Part shown: piece after piece, positions 6,341 through 11,118 of the stretch | How the letters are laid out: every line of letters starts with the position of its first letter | Position numbering within the stretch: the first letter of the stretch is position 1 | DNA from: Propionibacteriaceae bacterium | GTDB lineage: Bacteria; Actinomycetota; Actinomycetes; Propionibacteriales; Propionibacteriaceae | Assembly: GCA_905372155.1 (NCBI GenBank) | Contig: CAJPNZ010000103.1 | Coordinates: 1 to 11,118 of the forward strand | Length of the DNA stretch: 11,118 nucleotides | Reading direction: 5' to 3' | Position numbers and translations under genes: made by a program | Notes under the pieces: model-generated | Database searches by the model: none | Told to the model about the DNA's origin: nothing | Seen by the model: only the letters and a program-made list of their open reading frames with translations

Positions 6341-6769
6341 ATGGCGACTGAGGAGAACCTGGCACGACAGCGGCAACTCTACGGAGAACCGCTCGCCGAC
6401 ATCACAGGACGCATTCGGAGCAGCCTGAGCCTGACGCAGGCGGGTCTGGCGCAGGTCTTGGGCCTGTCCGCCCCCATGATGTCGCAGCTGCTGTCGGGCC
6501 AGCGCGCCAAGATCGGCAACCCGGCCGTTCTGGGGCGCCTGCAGGCCCTCGTGGAACTGTCCCGGCAGGCCGCGACCCTGACTGCGACGCAACGCACGGA
6601 ACGCCTCAAGGAGATCCAGGAAGCCACACCCACGATCTCCACATCCCTGAATCCCGCCATCCGAGAGCTGCACAACGCGGCGCCGCCCGAGGAACTGCTG
6701 CGACTCGCAGAGCTCACCACCGCCCCCGAGCTGACACGCCTGCTGAGGATTGCGGCCCGGCATGGGTGA
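6341..6769 (+). CDS. XRE-type helix-turn-helix protein coupled to a Ser/Thr kinase
   Basis: This 142-residue protein has a Cro/C1-like helix-turn-helix near residues 28-58: SLTQAGLAQVLGLSAPMMSQLLSGQR. The rest is helical (LGRLQALVELSRQAATLTAT and later PPEELLRLAELTTAPELTRL) and may mediate dimerisation; no enzymatic motif is seen. A strong AAGGAGG lies 5 nt before the ATG. Its stop overlaps the kinase start by 8 nt (ATGGGTGA), so the two are translationally coupled and probably work together. A likely role is DNA binding controlled by phosphorylation, or autoregulation of the pair; this is inferred from context. Several Ser/Thr residues in the middle (TISTSLNP) could be phosphorylation sites. 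Confidence 0.88.
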   Translation: MATEENLARQRQLYGEPLADITGRIRSSLSLTQAGLAQVLGLSAPMMSQLLSGQRAKIGNPAVLGRLQALVELSRQAATLTATQRTERLKEIQEATPTISTSLNPAIRELHNAAPPEELLRLAELTTAPELTRLLRIAARHG

Positions 6770-7997
6770 AGTCTTCGGAGGACGGTATGAGCTGATCGAC
6801 CTGATCGGTGAGGGCGGCATGGGTGCGGTGTGGCGCGCCCGCGACCTGAAGCTGAACCGGGTCGTCGCGGCAAAGGTGCTGCGCCAGTCGGACGCATCGG
6901 CCCTCCTGCGCTTCGTCCGGGAGCAGGGGCTCCGGGTGAATCACCCCAACGTGGTCGCCCCGCTCGGTTGGATCGGCGAGGACAACCAGGTGCTGTTCAC
7001 CATGCGCATCGTCGCCGGAGGCTCACTGGCGACGCTGATCGGCGACCACGGCGCCCTGCCCCCCCGTTTCGCCGCCGAGATCCTGCGACAGCTCCTGGCC
7101 GGCCTCCGGGCGGTCCACGCCGCCCACCTGGTGCATCGCGACGTCAAACCGGCGAACATCCTCCTCGACGCCACCGGATCAGATCGCCCCCACGCCTACC
7201 TGACCGATTTCGGGATCGCCGTCGACCTCACAGGGCCGCGCCTCACCGAGACCGGTCTGGTTCACGGCACTCCAGGGTATCTGGCCCCCGAGCTGCAGAA
7301 CTTCGGGGATGTGACTCCCGCGGTGGACATGTTCGCGGTCGGCATGGTGGGGGCCGCGATGCTCACGGGAGCTCGTCCTCGCGACCTCGGAATCGACACC
7401 ACCACCCCCACCCCCGAGGGAGTGCCCGAGAGTCTCTGGTCCCTGATCCGCGACCTCATCAACCCCGACGCCGAGGCGCGACCGGGCATGGCGGAAGCCC
7501 TGCACCGCCTGGAGGCCCCCGAACTGGCATGGCGGGAGGGAGCCGCCGAATACGTCGAGGTATTCCAGCAACTCGAGCCGCTAGACCCCGCGAACCCACA
7601 CGCCGCATCGCAGGGCTTCGAACCATCCGGGACGCTGCTGTCCCCGTACGTCGCGTCCTTCCCGACGCCTTCCTCCCCGTCGTTTCCGCAGCGGACACCC
7701 ACCACCGACCGCCTCCGACAGCCAACTCCTCCGACCGGCCAGCTCCAGCAGGCACACCCTGGATACGCCCAGTTCCGCCATCCTCGCACCCCCACGGCTC
7801 TGCAGTCCCAGCCCCCCGTCACCCCGCTTCACGCCCAGTCGCCGCAGTCGCTGCCGATGCTTTCTCACGCCGAGAGCCCCGCCCCGAGGCGGAAGAGCAG
7901 GGGCAAACGTCACACCTCCGACTGGGTGCTGTTCGCGGTCTCAGTGGTGGCTTTCATCGCCGGGGTCGTCCTGCTGGTGCTCTGGTACGTGACCTAG
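6762..7997 (+). CDS. Ser/Thr protein kinase, C-terminally membrane anchored
   Basis: This is a eukaryotic-type (Hanks/Pkn) kinase of 411 residues with all catalytic elements: glycine loop GEGGMGAVW (16-24), Lys38 in VVAAKVL, helix-C Glu54, catalytic loop HRDVKPAN (125-132), DFG (149-151) and GTPGYLAPE (169-177). It should therefore be active. A Pro/Ser/Thr/Gln-rich linker (about 280-375) and a basic RRKSRGKR stretch lead to a single hydrophobic segment, DWVLFAVSVVAFIAGVVLLV, that ends two to five residues before the stop. There is thus no extracellular sensor such as PASTA domains. The ATG at 6762 overlaps the HTH gene; a TTG at 6750 is a weaker option. Likely targets are the HTH partner and perhaps proteins linked to the neighbouring VWA protein. 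The upstream signal is unknown. Confidence 0.95.
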   Translation: MGEVFGGRYELIDLIGEGGMGAVWRARDLKLNRVVAAKVLRQSDASALLRFVREQGLRVNHPNVVAPLGWIGEDNQVLFTMRIVAGGSLATLIGDHGALPPRFAAEILRQLLAGLRAVHAAHLVHRDVKPANILLDATGSDRPHAYLTDFGIAVDLTGPRLTETGLVHGTPGYLAPELQNFGDVTPAVDMFAVGMVGAAMLTGARPRDLGIDTTTPTPEGVPESLWSLIRDLINPDAEARPGMAEALHRLEAPELAWREGAAEYVEVFQQLEPLDPANPHAASQGFEPSGTLLSPYVASFPTPSSPSFPQRTPTTDRLRQPTPPTGQLQQAHPGYAQFRHPRTPTALQSQPPVTPLHAQSPQSLPMLSHAESPAPRRKSRGKRHTSDWVLFAVSVVAFIAGVVLLVLWYVT

Positions 7998-8015
7998 GAG
8001 AGCGCCGCCCGGGCG

Positions 8016-8044
8016 AGGATGGGGGAAACGCCGACCCGCATCCT
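8016..8044. terminator. Hairpin between convergent kinase and VWA genes
   Basis: AGGATGGGGG (8016-8025) pairs with CCCGCATCCT (8035-8044) with one mismatch and a 9-nt loop. It lies in the 62-bp convergent gap and has no T-tract on either side, so bidirectional termination is only a guess. Confidence 0.4.
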
Positions 8045-8059
8045 GGATCCGGTTTCGGT

Positions 8060-8974
8060 TCAACCGCGCCGCCGCAGCAGCACGGAGGCCACGGCTCCAC
8101 CACCGAGCACGACCAGGGCACCGCCGATCCCGAACAACGCCAAGGACATGACGTCGACCGATGCGGTGGCCTGATCCGACCAGGCCCAACCGGGGTCCCC
8201 CGCGGGAATCCCGCCCGCCTGTTCGCGCCCGGGTTCCAGCGCCGGCGCGTTGGCCAGGGTTCCCTCACCCCGTGCCGTGGTGTCCGCGGCCGTGTATCCA
8301 TGCGCCGTTTCGGCTCCGAGCCGTTGAAGACTCGACTCCAGCGAATCGGCGTCCTTCGCGTCGTAGTAGCTGCCACCGCCCGCCTCGGCGATGCAGGACA
8401 GCTGCTGACGCGCCTTGTCCCCCACACCGAAACCGACGATGTCGATCTGAGGGCTCACACCGCCCGCGGTCAGGTCCCGAACCTCCTGACAGGGATCGGG
8501 CGAGCAGGTCTCCTCCCCGTCCGAGACGAGGATGATGCGCCGCTTGCCACTGTCCCCCAGGTCCTTGGCCCCCTCCCTCAACGCATACACGATGGGGGTG
8601 CTGCCACCGCGGGGTTGGAACTGGCTGACGGCGTTGGCCAGGACCGCTTTGTCCAGGGCGCCGACGGGATGGGCCAGCCGGGAGTCCGCGCAGGAGCCCG
8701 AGGTGCTGTTCACGTCGACGTCCGCCCCATACACCCTGAGCCCGACCTCGACATTCGAGGGCGCGGCGTCGAAGGCGTGGACGAGGGCATTCTTGGCGGC
8801 GTCCATCTTGGTTTCACCCGACGGATCCGCGTCCTCCATCGACCCCGAGGAGTCCAGCATCAACAACACCTTGGGCGCGGCGTCATCCCCGCGCACAACA
8901 GACGTGAGGAAGCCGCACACGGAAACCAGCAACAGGGCCCCGCAGGCCGCCGCCAGACGATGGGATCGGGTCAT
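8060..8974 (-). CDS. Secreted, membrane-anchored von Willebrand factor A (VWA) domain protein
   Basis: This 304-residue protein has an N-terminal signal peptide (basic MTRSHR, then LAAACGALLLVSVCGFLTSV, about 1-29). The VWA domain has an intact metal site: DSSGS at 41-45, Thr126 in GGSTPI and Asp152 in LVSDGEE. Cys pairs (Cys157/162 and others) suggest an oxidised, extracytoplasmic location. The C-terminus carries a hydrophobic segment (SLALFGIGGALVVLGGGAVA) followed by LLRRRG, a typical stop-transfer anchor. VWA domains bind protein partners through the metal. The start at 8974 has AGGAGG 7 nt upstream and a near-consensus promoter. The gene converges on the HTH-kinase pair, so a link to that kinase is plausible but rests on location only. 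Confidence 0.92.
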   Translation of the reverse strand: MTRSHRLAAACGALLLVSVCGFLTSVVRGDDAAPKVLLMLDSSGSMEDADPSGETKMDAAKNALVHAFDAAPSNVEVGLRVYGADVDVNSTSGSCADSRLAHPVGALDKAVLANAVSQFQPRGGSTPIVYALREGAKDLGDSGKRRIILVSDGEETCSPDPCQEVRDLTAGGVSPQIDIVGFGVGDKARQQLSCIAEAGGGSYYDAKDADSLESSLQRLGAETAHGYTAADTTARGEGTLANAPALEPGREQAGGIPAGDPGWAWSDQATASVDVMSLALFGIGGALVVLGGGAVASVLLRRRG

Positions 8975-9004
8975 TGGTGCACCTCCTGGGTCTTTGCAGG
9001 TGCG

Positions 9005-9033
9005 AATCTAGGCTTCGCTGCCGCAAATGTCAA
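9005..9033 (-). promoter_or_regulatory. Promoter of the VWA gene
   Basis: The minus strand has TTGACA (rc of 9028-9033) and TAGATT (rc of 9005-9010) with a 17-bp spacer, close to a housekeeping sigma-70 promoter. The start site would fall near 8998, about 24 nt before the ATG. Confidence 0.8.
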
Positions 9034-9275
9034 CCCCCCGCGGCGATACGTCACCACCCGGACGCCATCGCGGCCGATCCACCATCCTCGGTGGACCACG
9101 AGGAACCCCGCAAACTCCACTCCGACAAAAACGCGCACATCTCCTGTCCACCACCCGTCGAGTTCTCAACACCCCGGAACGTTTTTCGACACATCTCACA
9201 CGGGCCAACCAAGCGTCTTTCCCTCGAGAAGGACAGTGACTTTCGATGGCGCCACTAAAGCGGGGCTTTAAACTT
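9034..9275. other. Gene-free stretch between VWA and Roadblock operon
   Basis: No convincing gene is seen in this divergent intergenic region; open frames here lack ribosome binding sites and recognisable protein features. GC content falls towards the right. TAAAGC-GGG-GCTTTA (9256-9270) is a perfect 6-bp-stem palindrome lying just upstream of the operon promoter; it could be an operator or a small stop hairpin. Confidence 0.5.
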
Positions 9276-9305
9276 TTGACAACCATCCACTTCTATCGCC
9301 AAACT
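9276..9305 (+). promoter_or_regulatory. Candidate promoter of the Roadblock-PAS-PhnD operon
   Basis: A consensus -35 TTGACA (9276-9281) is followed after 18 bp by CAAACT (9300-9305). A better-looking TAATAT at 9308-9313 is 26 bp away, too far for that -35, so the exact -10 is uncertain. The local AT-richness (9266-9315) stands out from the surroundings. Confidence 0.45.
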
Positions 9306-9371
9306 TCTAATATGACCGTACCGCTCAGGGCGCTGGAGACCAGCACCGGACCGCAAAACCAAAGGAAGACC

Positions 9372-9740
9372 ATGTCGAGGATTGAACAGATCCAGCAGCA
9401 CCTGCAAAGGCTCGTCGCTCTCACCCCTGACCTCGAGGGAGCGCTTCTCGTCACTCTCGATGGCCTGCCCATCGCGTCGGCCCTTGCAGGAGGCACGGAC
9501 GAGGACCGCGTCGCCGCCATGGGCGCGGCCGCACTGGCCACCGGCACCCGCACCGTCGGCGAGCTGAAACGCGGCGAGCTGGAACAGGTTCTCGTGAAGG
9601 GCAGCGACGGCTACATCGTCCACATCGCGGCCGGCCCCGAGGCAGTCCTGATCGGCATCTCGAACGGCTACGCGAAACTCGGCATGATCCTCTTCGAGAT
9701 GAAGGCGACTGCCAAGGACCTCGCTCGCGAACTCGCATGA
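9372..9740 (+). CDS. Roadblock/LC7 domain protein
   Basis: This 122-residue single-domain protein fits the Roadblock/LC7 fold, known from MglB and dynein light chains as a regulator or partner of small GTPases. The typical pattern is visible: an N-terminal helix (EQIQQHLQRLVALTPDLEG), the strand ALLVTLDGLPIAS, the helix DEDRVAAMGAAALATGTRTV, then LEQVLVKGSDGYIVHIAAG and AVLIGISNGYAKLGMILFEM. The start at 9372 has AGGAAG 5 nt upstream; an in-frame start at 9246 would add an unrelated tail. Its stop overlaps the next start as ATGA, giving tight coupling to the PAS gene. No Ras-like GTPase or DUF742 gene, the usual partners in actinobacterial conservons, lies in the window. Role is therefore open: a dimeric adaptor for the PAS or PhnD-like protein, or a partner of a GTPase encoded elsewhere. 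Confidence 0.9.
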   Translation: MSRIEQIQQHLQRLVALTPDLEGALLVTLDGLPIASALAGGTDEDRVAAMGAAALATGTRTVGELKRGELEQVLVKGSDGYIVHIAAGPEAVLIGISNGYAKLGMILFEMKATAKDLARELA

Positions 9741-10219
9741 GAACTCTGGGGGACATGACCTGTCCGGGACGAGCCTCGCGCTGGACCTACTACGACGGCA
9801 GCAGCCGTCAGGTGGTGGTCACCGACGTGGAAACCCGTTTCCCGACAGGAGAGTTGATCGTGTCACAGACCGACCGGGACGGAGTGATCACGACGTGCAA
9901 CGAGGCGTTCGTGATCATGTCAGGTTTCAGCAAGGAAGAGCTCATCGGAGCGCCCCACTCGATCCTGCGCCACCCGGACATGCCCAGGGCCGCGTACGCG
10001 GACCTGTGGTCCACCGTCCAGCAGGGCAAACGCTGGAGCGGATACGTGAAGAATCTTCGAGCCGACGGCGGCTACTACTGGGTCTACGCCACCGTGATTC
10101 CGAAGGTGCGAGGCAACGAGATCGTCGGTCACACCTCTGTGCGACGCGAACCGTCGCGGGACAAGGTGTCCGAAATGGAAAAGCTGTACGCGGAAATGGT
10201 GAAGGCAGAGGGTCGCTGA
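9737..10219 (+). CDS. Stand-alone Aer-type PAS domain protein
   Basis: This 160-residue protein has a PAS domain from about residue 40 to 140. It follows the FAD-binding PAS of the E. coli aerotaxis receptor Aer closely: ITTCNEAFVIMSGFSKEEL, PHSILRHPDMP (RHPDMP at 78-83), Trp91 in ADLW, Trp100 in RWSGYVKN and YYWVYATVIP. In Aer the Arg-His-Pro-Asp-Met-Pro block and the two Trp positions belong to the FAD pocket, so redox or oxygen sensing is likely. The protein ends soon after the PAS domain and has no membrane segment, HAMP or chemoreceptor signalling domain. The first about 35 residues are not part of the fold. The ATG at 9737 overlaps the Roadblock stop (ATGA); Met7 is an alternative. The next gene starts 1 nt after the stop. 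Confidence 0.92.
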   Translation: MRTLGDMTCPGRASRWTYYDGSSRQVVVTDVETRFPTGELIVSQTDRDGVITTCNEAFVIMSGFSKEELIGAPHSILRHPDMPRAAYADLWSTVQQGKRWSGYVKNLRADGGYYWVYATVIPKVRGNEIVGHTSVRREPSRDKVSEMEKLYAEMVKAEGR

Positions 10220-10220
10220 A

Positions 10221-10988
10221 ATGACGTTGCAGTTCGCCATCAGTCCCGATGTGAACATTCAGAATGTCACGGACTGGTTCATTTTCAACACCAAGCTGCA
10301 GCGGATCACGGAGGAGGCCTTTCACCCGACCGCCTACACGGACTTCGCCGACCTGCACGCAGCCTTCGAGGAAAACAGGGCCGACCTCGTCTATGCGAAC
10401 GCAGCGGATACGGCATACCTGGTCCGGGACAAGGGATACCTTCCCGTCGCCTGGGCCAGTGGGATGGCGAAGGAAGCCACCGTGGTGGTTGCAGCCGACA
10501 GCGAAATCCAGAAGGTCACGGATCTGACGGCCCCGCTGACCGCAGCAGCCACGGACGCCCCGGACGTCGAGAGAATCTGCCGCATTCTCCTGGAGCCCGC
10601 AAACCTCGCATACCCGGATATCGAGGTCTCCCTCAGGCCGAATCCCGTGCTCGTCGCGAAAGCGGTCATGCAGGGGCAGGTGCCGGTAGGGTTCTTCCCG
10701 CAGAACGCCTACGAAGAGTTGTCATCGATGGTGAAGATGCAGCTCCGGGAACTGATTCGAAGCCGAATCTACGTGGTGCGCAGCAGTCTCCTCGCCAGCC
10801 CCGGAATCGCGCATCTCGTGGAGTCGATCTGGCACGGCTTGGAGCAGCTGAGCGCCGATCCCGCCAACAAGGATCTGCTCACCGCCCTGGGCGCCCCGCA
10901 AGGCTGGGAACGCCTGGAAAGAGAGGACACCGAATTCATGATCGACCTCATGGATGCACTGGCCCAGGAGGGTTCCCCGAGCCGGTAG
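10221..10988 (+). CDS. PhnD-like solute-binding-fold protein without signal peptide
   Basis: This 255-residue protein resembles PhnD/phosphonate-type periplasmic binding proteins: the N-terminal strand TLQFAISPDVNIQN, then FADLHAAFEENRADLVYANAADTAYLV and VAWASGMAKEATVVVAADSE. It continues with the switch-back region DLTAPLTAAATDA, VLVAKAVMQGQVPVGFFPQNAYEEL and RIYVVRSSLLASPG. The family normally delivers phosphonate, phosphite or similar anions to an ABC transporter outside the cytoplasm. Here the N-terminus has no signal peptide or lipobox and no permease or ATPase gene lies nearby, so it should be cytoplasmic and act as a ligand sensor. AGAGG lies 9 nt before the ATG. It is the last gene of the operon with the Roadblock and PAS genes. 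The ligand cannot be named. A perfect hairpin follows 32 bp after the stop. Confidence 0.85.
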   Translation: MTLQFAISPDVNIQNVTDWFIFNTKLQRITEEAFHPTAYTDFADLHAAFEENRADLVYANAADTAYLVRDKGYLPVAWASGMAKEATVVVAADSEIQKVTDLTAPLTAAATDAPDVERICRILLEPANLAYPDIEVSLRPNPVLVAKAVMQGQVPVGFFPQNAYEELSSMVKMQLRELIRSRIYVVRSSLLASPGIAHLVESIWHGLEQLSADPANKDLLTALGAPQGWERLEREDTEFMIDLMDALAQEGSPSR

Positions 10989-11020
10989 CAACAGGCGGGA
11001 ACAACACCGAAAAACCCACG

Positions 11021-11050
11021 TGCAGCGCCTCGGGAATCCGAGGCGCTGCA
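11021..11050. terminator. Terminator hairpin after the PhnD-like gene
   Basis: TGCAGCGCCTCGG and its exact 13-bp complement flank a GAAT loop. There is no T run on the plus strand (TCGTCGATG follows). On the minus strand GTGGGTTTTTCG follows the stem, so it may also end transcription arriving from the right. No gene is seen in the last 68 bases. Confidence 0.65.
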
Positions 11051-11118
11051 TCGTCGATGCTCCGTTCCCGATCCGGCCGCGCCTCTCGGGCGTTTCCCCG
11101 GTTGCGCAGCACTCAACC

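Noticed and set aside
8974..9258. 94-codon plus-strand frame in the VWA-Roadblock gap
   Set aside because: It starts over the VWA start codon and crosses its promoter; Cys/His/Arg-rich with no family features or ribosome binding site.
6830..9271. 813-codon open frame on the plus strand
   Set aside because: It overlaps the kinase in a second frame and the VWA gene in antisense. Its translation is Arg/Pro/Gly-rich low complexity, typical of a high-GC shadow frame.

Overview
The window is high-GC DNA with actinobacterial gene content. DnaX sits next to the small bacterial SRP RNA, GTG starts occur, tRNA-Ser is of the long-variable-arm type, and there is a Pkn-type Ser/Thr kinase. A propionibacterial relative is plausible, but nothing here fixes the genus. 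All assignments come from reading the sequence; no database search was run.

Layout. (1) 1-1303, minus: dnaX (DNA polymerase III gamma/tau), cut by the window edge and apparently broken by a small inverted block at 1-116. (2) 1479-1589, minus: SRP RNA (ffs) with a T-tract terminator and a -10 box. (3) 1645-1893: a cluster of REP-like palindromic repeats in a gene-free gap. (4) 1958-4805, plus: a YuiF/NhaC-type transporter followed by glutamate decarboxylase, perhaps a decarboxylation or acid-stress pair. (5) 4818-4992: tRNA-Ser(GGA) with promoter and a strong terminator. (6) 5060-5183: a short degenerate repeat tract. (7) 5187-6234: a divergent TetR regulator and a small DUF6463-like membrane protein that share a palindromic operator candidate. 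(8) 6341-8974: an XRE-type HTH protein translationally coupled to a tail-anchored Ser/Thr kinase, converging on a membrane-anchored VWA protein. (9) 9276-11050: a tight three-gene operon of a Roadblock/LC7 protein, a stand-alone Aer-type PAS protein and a PhnD-like solute-binding protein with no export signal, closed by a 13-bp perfect hairpin.

The strongest candidate for an undescribed system is the last operon. It joins a GTPase-regulator fold, a PAS domain with the Aer FAD-pocket signature (RHPDMP plus two Trp) and a binding-protein fold that should stay in the cytoplasm. No chemoreceptor, kinase, GTPase or ABC transporter lies in the operon. The HTH-kinase-VWA group next to it is a second candidate signalling module. 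The left edge should be checked for an assembly fold-back before anything is concluded about dnaX.
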